From Bryum argenteum (Eukaryota > Streptophyta > Bryopsida > Bryales > Bryaceae), in assembly GCA_037043015.1 (NCBI GenBank), contig CM073322.1, forward strand, positions 28,814,864-28,878,863: a stretch of DNA of 64,000 bases, written 5' to 3'. The notes under the pieces were generated by a model that worked only from the letters and a program-made list of their open reading frames with translations, had not been told where the DNA came from and searched no databases. This document shows, piece by piece, positions 34,191-46,888 of the stretch. The translations under genes were made by a program, and so were the position numbers. Each line of letters begins with the position of its first letter. Position 1 is the stretch's first letter.

Positions 34191-35286
34191 TGTTTGATTG
34201 ATTCTCTATACAATCAGAGAAGCATGCTTTTCGTAATCATAGACAGATTGTACAGATGGTTTGAACCCATTCTACAACCCTAATCAATTGTTTCGCACGT
34301 CACATTCATGCTCCTTCAAGTGTGCCATCCACCCACCATAGCCATGATCGTCAAAATCCGGTTCACATTCGATGGACGAAGGACCATACACAAGAAAATC
34401 TGTGGTCGACTTTTCGTTACCTAGCTCGAGTCATCTCCGAGCACTTCTCCACAATTTTCCGACAGATCTTTTTCAGACTGTTGGGGTTCAGGAAAATCAG
34501 TTCTCTGGTCTCGTCCATGAGATTCCTCAAACAATTTCTCTAACCCTATCTTTTGTCAATTTTGGTTTCTTCAGGTCCTTGACCCCTGGATGCACCAAAT
34601 GTCAAAATTTAGAGAACAAGATCATCTCATTCAATGTTGGAATTTGTTTAGTTGGATTTTTAATCAAGTCTTGTTTTAAAATTGGTGTTCTTAGTGATAA
34701 GTCCAAGACTATATGATTTTATGACATTAATTTTGTATGAGCAGCTCTTGTTTTAGGGTTTTGAGACATGAACATGTTTGTTGTCGTAAGGCATTTATAG
34801 TTTTCATGGATTTTACATGAAATATGATCTTAAGATGACACAAGTTTCTACTTGGAAGTGGTTATGCTGATAAAGTCTCAGTACTAGATTTGCAATAATG
34901 TTATTTAATGAAACTTCGAAAAAAGATATGGTTCTTGAAGAATTGTATTTCCTTCATTCAATGGCAGATTTCAACTTTATTGGGTTGATTCAATTCAAGT
35001 CCAGTTTAATGCATAGCTAAATAGATTCAAGGAAGATAGCCAATGGTATGAAAAAACAACTTATCCTTGATAGAAGTTTTTTTTGATTGGCTGCTAATTT
35101 TGTTAAAGATATTTACAATAAAAGCCCACTGTAATTATACATCTTGAGCTGTAAATCTCCATCTAGAATAAGGACTCCAAACCTATTGAGGTTTGCGTTA
35201 ATTAAGTGTTCATTCAACTTTGAACTAATCTCATCACACCAATGCACCAAGTCATCCACTCATGGTGAACATTCTGCTAGTTCCTA
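34191..35286. other. Upstream of the plastid gene; decayed repeat
   Basis: 34,191-34,600 may hold the promoter; no clear TATA box. 34,800-35,080 resembles the interior of family E (GATTTGCAATAATGTT, CATTCAATGGCAGATTTCAAC). Confidence 0.45.
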
Positions 35287-35290
35287 TTAA

Positions 35291-35756
35291 CCCTTAAACG
35301 CCCATGGGGTCTGAAACGAGCAACCCAAAATTGGATCATAACTACTTTTAGACTTAGGCATGATGAATAGTGCACTTTTTGAACTTGGGCATCATGAATG
35401 AACCAATCAATAATGAGCTTGCAACCTCCTACAAGGCTATGTACAACCCCAACCTACCTACCACATTCCTTTCAAAGCACAAAATCACTCGCACAAATTG
35501 TGATATAAAATATAAGTGAAAAGTTGAGTACAGTGAGAGCTTCATATAGTGGTACATGGATAACATTAACCTCGTTAAGATCATCATCTAGTTAAGAACG
35601 CTGCCCTGTCCCTTTATTACGCAAAGAGGCATTGTTTCGTTATGGTCAATGCTTGGATAAGATCAATGTTTTTGTCTGTTCGAAAACGTTTATCTAATCC
35701 AAGCACTACTGTAGCACATTCTATTGGGAAAATGCCCCTCCGGCTTGCTTGGGCGT
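35291..35756. mobile_element. TTAA-flanked element, family D copy 2
   Basis: Starts CCCTTAAACGCCCATGGGG after TTAA (35287-35290) and runs in reverse orientation to copy 1. It is about 100 bp longer, with extra sequence near 35,540-35,735. Its right end GCTTGCTTGGGCGTT merges into the TTAA (35757-35760) that opens family E copy 1, so the final GGG is missing. Confidence 0.65.
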
Positions 35757-35760
35757 TTAA

Positions 35761-36846
35761 CCCTTAAATGCCCATGATGTCGAAAAACGGCATTTTGGAT
35801 GTACATCAGAAACTTTGAAGAGCCATATCTTCTTCATCCGAGGTCCGTTTTGGATGAAATCACTTGGATCACGTTCCAAATCAAGTCTAGTTTGTGTTGT
35901 AAAATTTTCAAGCCCATACAATAAAGTATGAATTAATGGAATGCACTTTACTGAAGACAACTCTGTTTTTGGGTTTCCAAGCATGGGGCATGTATTACCA
36001 TTGCAAGCCAATTATGTGAAATTAAAAATAGTTTTTCATGAATTTTTTTTCATGGTCATGATCTTAAGGTGATTTTTAACAACTTTGTAGTGAGAAGTTT
36101 TTTGATCCAAATGATTTTGCTATTGGATTTGCAATGATGTTTTGTCAACAGAAAAAGTGAGAAAATGGATGATATTTGAGGAGCAATATCTCCCTCATCC
36201 ACCGTTGGATTTCAACTTAATTTTTTGGGATGGCCTTAATTAGAGTCTAGTCTAAGTGGTAGAAACCTTAACAAGATCGAGGATGTTTTGAAGATAAGGC
36301 ATGAAATTGAATGCAAAGGGTCTAGTTTTGGACTATTTTTCCTTTGTAAAATGTTCGGTAGTTTTTACCATTGCATGGCTTTTATTTGAGCCAAGAATTT
36401 TTTTTGATGAATTTTTGTTGGGTAAAGGATAGATAGATAGAAACTCCGGTCCTTTCTAAGGGGCCGGCGTGAATGAAGTGTCCGTTCGTAATGCTAATAT
36501 CCCGATGGCCACCGGACAAGGGGAAATAAGAAATTGGGTAAAGGACTTATTAAGATGAAGGTGAACATCTTTCTAGTTGGTGATGTTTTCATTGCAATAG
36601 GTATATTGGTAGCATTTCCACCTCAAAGTGAAAATGATGAAATATTGCAATATTTTTTTTATATTAATATGTTACGATCTCCCAATCTATTAGGCCTCAT
36701 GACTCAAATTTTGGTCCACATGATCTTCAATAAGTCTATTACAAGTTTGTACGGTTGAGATCTTAATAGCTTCTCTTGATTTTCATCTATGACGATTTCT
36801 ATGGAAATGTGCTTTTCTGCTAAAAATAGGCTCGGGCGTTTAGGGG
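35761..36846. mobile_element. TTAA-flanked element, family E copy 1, with nested SINE
   Basis: Starts CCCTTAAATGCCCATGATG after TTAA (35757-35760) and ends CTCGGGCGTTTAGGGG before TTAA (36847-36850). A 104-bp SINE fragment sits inside. Interior matches 38,912-40,546 and, reversed, 41,380-42,288. Confidence 0.7.
36430..36533 (-). mobile_element. 5-prime-truncated SINE with perfect 12-bp target duplication
   Basis: Flanked by TTGGGTAAAGGA at 36418-36429 and 36534-36545. Reads TAGATAGATAG, then the reverse complement of the 3-prime part of the SINE at 42,390-42,765, and stops inside that unit. Truncation with an intact duplication is the signature of target-primed reverse transcription. Confidence 0.85.
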
Positions 36847-36898
36847 TTAAGGGTTAAGTCATTGGTGCCTTGAAGATACTGGAGATGGTCCTCCCCCG

Positions 36899-36924
36899 TT
36901 TTTTTTTTTTTTTTTTTTTTTTTT
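36899..36924. repeat. T26 homopolymer
   Basis: Uninterrupted T tract following CCCCCG. Confidence 0.9.
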
Positions 36925-36997
36925 ACATTCTTATAATAAGGTTTTTGTTTTCTTTTCATTATCTTTTGTGATTGTAAAATATACTCATAGATAATAA

Positions 36998-37458
36998 AGG
37001 CCGCTTTACGCGAGGGGCCAAGCAATTAGTAGGGCCAATTCATTGCAAATTCCTCAATTGTGATTGGTTAATTTCTTGAAATTGGCCCACAAAGGGCTTT
37101 ACATAGGAAGTCAAGGCCAATTTTCTGACATTATATAATAATGGGTGGGGGACAAGTTATGACATGGCATGCGCTCCAAAAGTTGGGAGATACAAGAATA
37201 AATAGAAGGCCAATTCACGGCCTAAAGGCGACTGCTTGATTTCAAAAAATAATCATTATTTCACTAAAATATTTTAATGTAAACATATCAAAAGCATGGA
37301 AATCAATTTCAGTAGATGATAATATGAATTGGCCCCATGGACTTGTTTTTTCCTTTTAGACATCGGCCTGAAGGGCATTACACATGAGGGAATTGGCCCC
37401 CACTTTATTAGTGGCCCATGGGGATTTGTTGGCCTGGACTCTCCATGTAAAGCATCCC
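36998..37458. mobile_element. Tourist-like MITE, family A copy 2, reverse orientation
   Basis: 461 bp; TAA duplications at 36995-36997 and 37459-37461. Left end AGGCCGCTTTACGCGAGG, right end CCATGTAAAGCATCCC. Matches 53,339-53,843 reversed. Confidence 0.8.
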
Positions 37459-37461
37459 TAA

Positions 37462-38297
37462 GAATGCCATTCTTTGTCACTCGACAAAAGTTCTTTCTTA
37501 TTTTCATGCTAAATGTATTATAAGACAAACTGATATTCCTTGTCTTTTACTTCCATGCACAACCCGTGCTTAATTTCACATATAGTATTGCAACATTAAC
37601 AATGCTGCAATATTCTTAAATATTACACTTCATTATTTAGTGTAGGTTCTTAAGTATTCTTAGATTCCAACTCCTTGCGTTAAAATCTCTCAGCATAAAC
37701 ATCCAAAAATAGGTCAAACAAACACTCAATTCACACCCGCCGCGGAAGCAACTTAAGAACTCTCCTTCTTCTCCTCCTTGCGGTCCCATAAATGGAATTG
37801 ATGGACCATGCACACATGACACACGAATGGCACAAATTGCGGACGATGGGGACTTCATGCCATGTCTATCAGTAGTCGCACCAGGTGACATTTGCATGCG
37901 CCTTTCAATCTCATACTCGTATATACACTGCTCCGAAGCTCCGCTACATGGACCACATACAATGTAACATTTCATTTCTTAACATGCAATTCATAACTCA
38001 ACCTGAAGCTCACTCCCAATTTGCAATTTGCATCTGACACCAGAATGGAAAAAGTGCTCAAAAACAACAAACAAAATTTGCAAGATCTACCAAGCTATGA
38101 GTTAAACTGCACCATTCATTTGAAAGAATCATTCCTAAACTGCAGCAACATTATTGTGCACAGGAATATTTGGCTACCATTGCCCATCCCCTCAGCCTCA
38201 GCCTCCATCATCATTTGTATGCTATGTAGAGTCTTCGTTAAAGTAGGATTAGGGTTAGGGTTAGGCAGAAGTTTTTCAAAAGTTCTCGATTTGAGGA
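37462..38297. other. Intergenic, nothing recognised
   Basis: A 112-codon minus frame at 37,637-37,975 has no family features. GGATTAGGGTTAGGGTTAGG at 38,245-38,264 is a short telomere-like stretch. Confidence 0.45.
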
Positions 38298-38301
38298 TTA
38301 A

Positions 38302-38663
38302 CCCTTGAAGGTCCTTCTACTCCTCAATGGGCAGCCCAAAATTGGATCTCAGCATCTTTTGGACTTGGGCAACATGAATAGTGCACTTTTTGAACTTGGG
38401 CAGCATGAATGAACCAATCAATGATGAGTTTGCAACCTCTTACAAGGTTTTGTGCAATCCCAACCTACCTACCACAGTCCTTTCAAAGCACAAATCACTC
38501 ATACAAATTGCGATTTGAATTGTAGGATTTCACTTTGTAGATGCATCACAAACACGTGACCAGAATGATATTAAAAAAATAAGTGAAAAATTGAGAATCA
38601 AAGGAGCTACAGGCAAGATTCTGTTGGAGAACAGCCCGAGGGGCTGACAGGCGCCTTTAAGGG
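38302..38663. mobile_element. TTAA-flanked element, family D copy 3, complete
   Basis: 362 bp between TTAA 38298-38301 and TTAA 38664-38667. Left end CCCTTGAAGG, right end GGCGCCTTTAAGGG. Same size as copy 1 (363 bp). Confidence 0.8.
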
Positions 38664-38911
38664 TTAACTCTGCTTTTCATGAAAGAGGTGAGTGCAAAAA
38701 GTGCAAACCATCTACCAATTGCTTAGATGTATCATGCAACGTTCCTATACCATTGTTGGTATGTCCTGTGGGCATATCACCAAGGGTAGGTCGAACTGTC
38801 ACTAAATTCACGCCAACCTACAGGGTCTGCTGTTTTTCTTTCTTTCTTTATCATGCAACATAAAACGTTAAAGTATGTCATTAATTTTATAATATGAATA
38901 TCACCATGTTT

Positions 38912-40546
38912 GATTCCTAAATGTCCCCCATGTCAGAAAACGACATTTTGGATAAGAGGTACGAACTTTGAACAACCATAACTTCTTCATCTAATGTGTC
39001 TTTTTCTTTCCCTGAATCCACTTGGGTTGGGCCTTTTTTCACTGGTGAGAATTGTAAACCCAAACAGCGAGGTATGAATTAATGGCATGCAATTAGTGAA
39101 GGCGAGTTTTTGTTTTTGGGTTTTCAAACAAGGGGCATGTTATATACCATTAACAACCAATTATGTGAAATCAAATAATAGTTTGGGTTTATAACAAGAC
39201 TCCTACTCATATTCACTAATGATCCAAGTAGAAACTTTTACATGTTTTACAAGGGCATGATTCAAAATAATTTACAAGAGCATACGTGAAAGTTTTTAGT
39301 AATTTTTTTCAGAATTTTCTTTCAAAATTTGTCCAATGTTGAGATTTAGGAATTTTTGAAAAATCTAGTTACCAAAATTCCCAAACTTGAACATGCACCT
39401 ACCCACAATTCATTTTTTCTTGAATCATATACATATATATGTACATATATATATAAAGCATAATGAGTTCATAAAATTTTGCATGAGAATACTCAACTTA
39501 GTTATCTTCATAGAGAAAAGAATGAGCAAATTGTGGGGGAGTAACGATCTTTCATTCCCCCTTTGCACCATGAATACAATGTATCTCAAGTAATGCCCAA
39601 AATAAACTTTTACGCAAACTTTGAATGTTATAATCTTGCAAATGATAAACATCCAACGGTCAATTTGTAAAATGATGATTATAAATAGTTGTAAGTACAA
39701 GATCTTACTGAAAGTCTAAAAAAGTACCAAAAAATTTGGTCCACGCCCCCCACAAAGTCATCTAAGATTTTAAGCTCCCAAAAACAAGGATTTTCAAGAA
39801 TTAAAAAAAATATCATCCTAAATGACACATGGAAGATGACATGGCAGATTACTCTCCTTCCAGTGGGGATGGATTGCCAATATTTCCAGTGAAACCTTAA
39901 TCCCTAAAGTTGAAATCGACTACATTGTGTTTGATTTGTTAGGTTGTTTTTCGTGAAAATTGAAACTTTGTTTGATGCATCTCAAGATTCTTCCGGTGAA
40001 AATTTGACAAGAAGTGGTGGGCAGACTAATTAGACAGTTATAAACAATCCTATGATTGGATTTCTCAAAATAAAATGCAAAAGTGTTACCTTGACGGATT
40101 TCAGATATGACCGTATGGGAGGTCACTGTAGAGCTTCTCGCTTTCTCCTTTCAGGAGTAACCTACTTTTCAGGTATGTTTTTGTTTTTTTCATTTGACAA
40201 GATTGTTGAAGTCACTTCTACTCCTAAAGAAGGAACAAAAGTAGAGCTTAAGTTAACATTTTACATACAGAAGGACTTTTTTGTTCACAAGATAGGCATG
40301 GAATAGTGAAACATTCCCCATGTTCACAAAAAGCAAAAACTTTTGAACCGGCACAAGAATGCTTGCTTAAATTCATACCATCTTTAGATAAGGAAAGGAC
40401 TTTTACCACAAGAAACTAAACTAGATCTTGGAATTCAACTCAACATTACTTCATTAGAAAATATATTGGATGAAAAAGATATGACTCTACCAAATTTTGC
40501 TTTGTCATTGAAAATGATCACATTCAACATCTCGTGTGTTTGAGGG
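38912..40546. mobile_element. TTAA-flanked element, family E copy 2, enlarged
   Basis: Left end decayed (CCTAAATGTCCCCCATG), right end TTTGAGGG before TTAA (40547-40550). 38,912-39,190 follows family E closely. 39,200-39,780 contains family B-like text (ATAATCTTGCAAATGATAAACATCC, split over short phrases, and AAGATCTTAC), so it is probably a composite. Confidence 0.55.
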
Positions 40547-40550
40547 TTAA

Positions 40551-41375
40551 GCCAAAATCTCTGTCCCATTACTCAATGTCAAATGAGAATGTATGTTGGC
40601 GCAACTCCGGTCACAACTTGAAGTTTAAAAACCACTACACACTAGTTGTTAATGAATGTTACAAACGTTGATTGCGGACTGTAACACTAAAAGTCACATG
40701 TCATCATAGTGTTACATCACTAATTGTCGAACCATAACAAGAAGTGTGAGAGCATGCACATTTTCTTGCAAGTGAAAGAGTTTACTAGAAATGGTGCAAC
40801 TGGTGACTTGAAGAAAACTTGATTGCAATGTCAGCCCAAAGTAAACACTACTATTAAGAAAGCTGGAAAAAAGTGTTATTTACCAAAAATTACCCATTAC
40901 ACTAATCTCCACATAACAATAATTAACAGTTATTGTGTAGTATCTCCGCTCAACAAAAACATGATACTTGTCAAATCATTGTTGTTGTGGATTTTTTGGT
41001 TCAATGAATCATATGACATCAAGACTTTCTACATCCATATTGCATGGATTAAGATTGTTGAATTGAAAGGTGGAAAACACTCAAGCAAACCAGATACATT
41101 CCCATGCATCGCTAACGTACATGCACAAACACTAGAGATGGGTGCTAACAAGCTCATTCCATTCTCAAGAAAACATGAAGATGACAATACACTCAATACT
41201 AAATAGTTGCCCACACTAATTAGTTGGTATTTTCCAGTATATAAAGACTCATTACTCTTCTGGTAACTTTCAGAAATACTTGATATAATCTACTCCTAAA
41301 CCCCTAAATAGTGTTGCAAGTGCTAATGTTGTATTAGATGTTGTAAGTTCGATAAGTATTTCTCGGTAAGTCAAC
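40551..41375. other. Intergenic, nothing recognised
   Basis: A 127-codon plus frame (40,823-41,206) has AT-driven composition and no recognisable domain. Confidence 0.45.
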
Positions 41376-41379
41376 TTAA

Positions 41380-41585
41380 TCCCTAAACATTCAACCTATT
41401 TTTAGCCAAAAAAAAACATGTTTTTGAAAAAGGGTATCATAGATGAAGATGAAGGAAACTTCTTGAGATGGGGAACGTACAATTCGGTAGTGAACTTGTT
41501 GCAGGTGGTCTGGACCAAAGCTTGAGTCATGAAGCCTTATAGATTGGGAGATCATAACGTATTAGTACTAGGAACCAATTGCAAT

Positions 41586-41643
<58 letters not shown>

Positions 41644-42288
41644 AACAAGAAAGTTATACGCTCATATAATAGCCTTGCAATTTTGAAACGTGCAATAAAA
41701 AATAAAAAAATTACAAAGGGAAAGTTGTTCAAAAGTAGACTCTTTGCATTCAAACCTTTGCCTCGTTGTTGATATGATCAAGGTTTCTACCGCTGTAACT
41801 AGGCTCTAAATGGAGTTCATCCCAACAAAAATAAAGATGAAATCTAACGGAGGATGAAGGAGATATAGCTCCTCAAAAATCATCCACGTTCACTTTTTTT
41901 TTTTTCATTGTAGAATCATCATTGCAAATCCAATCCCGAAGTCTTTTGGATCAAAAATATTCCTCCAAAATAGTTGTTGGAATTTATCTCATGTTAAAAA
42001 GAATTCATGAAGAAATATTTTTAATTCTACATATTTGGTTTGCAACGGTAAAACATGCCTTATGTTTAAAAGTTGAAAACCAAAAGCCGCCCTTACTAAA
42101 ATGCATGCCATTAATTCATACTTCGTTGTAAAGGTGTGCAACTTTTATCACAAAAACTAGACTTGATGTAGGACCTGATCCAAGTGATTCTCTCCAAATT
42201 GAAGTCAAAATGAAAAAAATATATGGCTCTTCAAATTTTCTACCCTTCATCCAAAATGAAGAAAAACAACATTCCGGATGTCTAGGGG
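41380..42288. mobile_element. TTAA-flanked element, family E copy 3, reverse orientation
   Basis: Starts TCCCTAAACATTC after TTAA (41376-41379) and ends CCGGATGTCTAGGGG before TTAA (42289-42292). The interior is the reverse complement of copy 1. An A49 tract at 41,593-41,641 has grown inside it. Confidence 0.7.
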
Positions 42289-42389
42289 TTAATTCTTTAT
42301 ACAACCTAATTCCCCTCATGAGTGTAAATGACATTTGCGGAACATGTTGAATTTAACTTTCTTGCATCTAATAGGAGTAAAAGTTCTCA

Positions 42390-42765
42390 GGCACCACAAG
42401 CCTTGGCTTGGTGGTTAGGGCTTATGCCCCCAATGAGGAGGTCGTGGGTTCTATTCACCATGCCGGCATGGTGCCGACCACTATAGTCCACCCAACTATT
42501 GTGGGGGGTCCTTGGACCTTGTTGTATGGGTACCTCAAAGCCCTTTGGGAGGGGGGGGGGGATACTATGTCAAGTATATTTAAGGCATTAGTAACTAGGC
42601 TAGAAACTAGCGTAGTTATAGTGTCCACCCTCGAGAGGGGGAAGTAGTATTGTTCCAACTTCCCCTCTTCCGGTGGCCATCGGGATATTAGCATTACGAA
42701 CGGACCCTTCATTCACGCCGGCCCCTTAGAAAGGGTCCGGAGTTTCTATCTATCTATCTATCTCT
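42390..42765 (+). mobile_element. tRNA-derived SINE with TATC tail
   Basis: 376 bp flanked by AAAAGTTCTCA (42379-42389) and AAAAGTTTCTCA (42766-42777). An A-box-like TGGCTTGGTGG (42,404-42,414) and B-box-like GGGTTCTATTC (42,446-42,456) form a pol III promoter at tRNA-like spacing. A G tract follows at 42,550-42,559. The 3-prime end is a TATC repeat rather than poly(A), so its LINE partner should carry a similar tail. Confidence 0.85.
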
Positions 42766-42777
42766 AAAAGTTTCTCA

Positions 42778-43812
42778 TGGGAGAAGGAGCAAAGGTGGTG
42801 TAGCATATAAAAGAGAGTGTCAATAATGGCTCAAATTTTAGCATGAGATATTTGTAGAGAAGTTTTAGTGTAAGAAATTTTTGGGCATGGGGAAAGTAAG
42901 TGGAAGGGGTAATAAAAGTAGATTCATCATTTTTGGACTTCTCCTCTATCATTTTTGAAGATTGACTTGTAGACGATTCTAAAATTTCAAACCTGTAAAT
43001 TTTGCTGCAAGGAGTACATGATACAACGCTATCATGTACCTGTAGGTGAAGAACCTAGAGCTCCATTATTGATACCACTCCATTTCAGAGCACTCTCCCT
43101 TGCATGGGTAAGTTGAAGGTTTTGCAAGCCAAGCAAGAGGTAGTCTTTTTGACTACGTAGTAAGCTGGCTGACAAGGTGGCAGGGTAAGTTATTTAGTGT
43201 GACTTGACCCTGCACTGCCTCTCTTACAAGAAAGGTCAATTGTGTAAGGTCTCAAAATAATGTAAAATATTATTGCCAACATTTACCAAAATCATGTAAA
43301 ATAATAAAATAATAGGGCAAAGCCACTTTGACGCCATTTATTGGTGCCATACTGCCTGTATCATTGCATGGTCACACTAATTATTTGACATCCCATACTC
43401 TCATAAATAATTTGTCTTCTTCACCTTTATTTTCTTTCCACCGACCAATAACATGAGATGATATTGGTGCACTAAAATGTTTGTTTTTTTGGGTCAAATG
43501 ATGGATTAGGAGCCACTTTTATTTGGGTTTAAAAAGCGTTCAGTTTCAACAAGTAGGATTGTTCGATTTCTTCAACTTGGACCCAAGGGCTTTATACTAG
43601 GGCTAAACCCGAACTCCTATTTATCCCATGTGGAGTTTTTTTTTTTTTTTTTTTTTTTGCCAAAACTTTGGGCCCATGCGAGGCAAGTGGGACAAGGTTT
43701 TCCCTCAGCCCAAACTTGGATCTTTGGCCCGATCATGCATGTGCGTCCGATCTTGGGCATTGTGCATCTTCGTCAAATTGGAGGGTGAAATCCGGCGAGC
43801 CCCATAGCATGT
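42778..43812. other. Intergenic with a decayed MITE-like block
   Basis: 43,580-43,800 resembles the MITE at 7,154-7,453 in reverse (AAGGGCTTTATACTAGGG, TTGGGCCCAT) with a T tract at 43,636-43,658. No gene seen. Confidence 0.45.
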
Positions 43813-43816
43813 TTAA

Positions 43817-44395
43817 CCCCTAAAGATCCAAGAGGACCAAATCGGGCTTTTGCTATTTTGGGCAGCTTAGATGAATAGGTTAAAAGTAATATTTTTGCCT
43901 AAATTTTTTAATGGGTGCTCCCTATCTTTGCAAAGTGTATGTGGTAAAATTTACAAAGCCAAATTCCAATTTTTGAGTCTTCTACAACAATTCTTGGTTT
44001 GTGAGCAGAATCAAGGCAGTTTAAATTTAGTATTTTTTAGAGATTTTTTTTTGGAAATATGTTCATGACCAAATCACTACTTAAGTTCCAAAGGGCCCCA
44101 AGTCAAAAAGAGTACCAATTTTATAAGGGCAGCCTCCAAAAGTGTCAAAAATAATCTCAACAATGCCCAAAAAAACTTCGTAAACAAACTTTGGATGTTA
44201 TAATCTCTCAAATGGTAAACATCCAACGGTCAATTTTTATATCAGATACTGAAAATTGGCTTAGGTACAAGATCTTACGGTTGGAAGTTAAGAAAAGAAT
44301 AGAAAAATTGTTTCGCACCCCTTGAAGTGCATAGAGGTAGAGAATTGGAGTTTTGAGGTTTTAAGCTCCCAAAAACACCCAAGGATCTTTAGGGG
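43817..44395. mobile_element. TTAA-flanked element, family B copy 2, complete
   Basis: 579 bp between TTAA 43813-43816 and TTAA 44396-44399. Ends CCCCTAAAGATCC and GGATCTTTAGGGG are a perfect 13-bp inverted repeat. The interior has CATCCAACGGTCAA and AAGATCTTACGGTTGGAAG. Confidence 0.85.
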
Positions 44396-44399
44396 TTAA

Positions 44400-45312
44400 A
44401 GCTCGCCATAGTATATTTATTGCATGAATGTTCACAACGCTACACTTAAATAATATGATGTTGATTAGAGTATTAAACTCTATTTAGGAACTTCAACACT
44501 AAATATCAGCACGGGAAAAAATGTAGCAACATTATTAGTCAAATTTCAACACCATTGGTCAATTATATTATATTATGAAAAGATGAAGTGTTGCTTTTGT
44601 TTATCTTTAGTGTGGGTTTTGTTTGTAATCTACGGTGTGGTCACAAAAGTTTCTACTTTAGACAATTTGATTTTTGAAAGTATGATAATTCAAGTACACT
44701 AAAATAAATATATCCTTTCAACAAGGAGCTTTAGGGGGGGGGGGGGATAATTTAATTTTTACAACAAATGAACAAAACTTCAATTTTGAATATTAGAATA
44801 TCACAATTAGCAGGGTATTGGGGTATATGCACAGGTAGAGGATAGGCACCAGATTCTATAGTTACGTTTCCTAATACACTTTTTAAATCAAAATCCTCAC
44901 CTTATTTAAAAAATTGGCAATTTTGGGGGAAAAACATGGATTTCAAGCCATTTTACTGCAAGAAATGGATTATTGTCTAGATTCATAAAAATTGTCCAAC
45001 CATAGTAGTCCAACACACTTTTCAGTAATTGATTTATTGTGCCGAGCATCAAGTGTTAAGTTTAATTGGAATAAATCCTATTTTTTGTAGGTGTAAACAA
45101 AACAACGTAGTACATTGTTATCGTTAAAAGTGCAATTAAATATGTAAAAGTGCACATGAATAAAATTCTGTAATTAATGAGACTCCATTGTAAGTATGAC
45201 AATTATTTGAGTTCCTTGGTTAGAAAAAAGAAGGGATAAAATCTAATAGGTTGTAAGGAGAGTGGCTTGTATTTTGACTCTTTTGAACCTAAAAAATGTT
45301 ACTACCAATTTG
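44400..45312. other. Intergenic, nothing recognised
   Basis: AT-rich; a G tract of about 11 lies near 44,735. No gene seen. Confidence 0.5.
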
Positions 45313-45314
45313 AT

Positions 45315-45560
45315 TAGTGTGGCATGTGCCTCACTCCCTTTGGGCATGTGAAGATTAATGTCTTATAAGGAAGGTGTGGCATGTGCCTCACCCTTAAAGA
45401 CTAGTGACCTAAAAGAAAGCTATAGGTTGTGCCTCACTCCCAAACCATGCAAAGACTAATGACCTAAAAGGAAGGTGTGGCATGTGCCTCACCCCTAAAC
45501 CATGCAACGACAAATGACCTCAGAAGAAGGTGTGACATGTGCCTTTACCTCCACCTTTAA
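45315..45560. repeat. Minisatellite 1, ~50-57-base unit, five copies
   Basis: Units start near 45,317, 45,373, 45,423, 45,473 and 45,530. Each has GGTGTGGCATGTGCCTCAC followed by ACTAATGACCTAAAAG-like text. Some units have diverged. Confidence 0.8.
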
Positions 45561-46888
45561 ACGCATACCTCATACAGTCTTTATCCTTTCTATAATTCAT
45601 AGTTTTAGAATATGAACTGCTATTTTAAACATTTCACAAAAATTTCAAATCAAACTTAGACTTTTATAAACTTTTGGCCAAGTTACATAAACTTTTGTGT
45701 GTTAGTATCCTCTTGGTAAACTCAAAACTTTAATAGTGCAAATAAAACATAGACCAATCACCAAAAGTCACATTTTTAGATATCTCTATCGTACATCACG
45801 GATCTAAGCTTTTATGAGAGATTAGAGATGCTGAAAAATACAGAAGTAAAAAGGTGATATTTTAGAGGCAGCATTTATAGTTGCCCGTAGAACAAGAAAT
45901 GCAAAATGGAATCTACCTAATTCATATACATGAATCTTATTAAGTGTTCTATTCATAGGGTTTTGCAAATGAAACCCTACGACGTGCATAACAATTTCCT
46001 CCTCCAGGTCCCCCCAAAATGCCAGAGATTCAGAAGACGCAAAATGTAGCATCTTTACACTTGAAAGAGACCGAAAAGACAGTGGAATTTTTCCTCCATG
46101 CTCGACATTCTCCGAGAAATCCAAAACAGACTGCGCCCGACTAGAGAGGCTAGCAAAGCAACAACGAATTCTTTGCTTGATGCAACAATGTAGTGATTTG
46201 AAGCGCATTATTCACATATCAGAATTTCGAAAGAGCATCATCTTCAGCAATTGTGACAAAGCGATAAGCGATAGCGGCAATGTTCGAGACAATGTTCACA
46301 AAATTTTTTGGTCGTTCATATGTGTCTTGCAATCGATGAGGCGCAAGTAAGAGGCTTCACCTGGCAACCGGCGACCCTCCCAAACTCGCACCCATTGTGA
46401 GCAGAGATTGAAGCACGTATTTCCGCCTTGCAGAAACCTCGTGTTTTAAAGAGATGATCAAACCCCAGTTTGAAAGCTAATACAATCTTTGCTCCTTGGT
46501 AACAATCTACACCTCTATGGGGGAGAACAAGGGTTAGGGTTTCCACAATTGGCGTGCAGTACAATAGTGAAATATCTCGTCTAACTTCGTAATATGCACG
46601 CAAAGGGCCTCCTTTCTCCTTTCCTGCTCACGGATTCTGAAGATATTTTGTTGAATTGTTATTATCTTGCTTCAAACCGGACTGTATTAGAAGGCGTAGT
46701 CAACAACTGTCATAGGTTAAGATTTATGGTTGTGAGTTTGAGTTTGAGGCCTAGAGATTCAATGCACATTCACAGTTCATGAAGTGTTCATATTCTCCCC
46801 ACTATGTGTGTTTGTCAGACGAAATTGTACCAATTATGTAAACATCTGCATGTCTTCTATATTTTTCCTAAAGCTAATTTGGAGCAAG
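45561..46888. other. Spacer between minisatellites
   Basis: Two minus frames (45,822-46,208, 128 codons; 46,316-46,603, 95 codons) are less AT-rich than their surroundings, but I see no domain or consistent splice sites. Possibly a decayed gene; unproven. Confidence 0.35.

Noticed and set aside
36840-37025. Lys-rich frame
   Set aside because: Read through the T26 tract and the end of a MITE.
38245-38264. TTAGGG repeats
   Set aside because: Under three units and TTAGGG, not the usual plant TTTAGGG; best taken as a chance or minor interstitial repeat.
40823-41206. 127-codon plus frame
   Set aside because: AT-driven composition, no domain, inside repeat-rich sequence.
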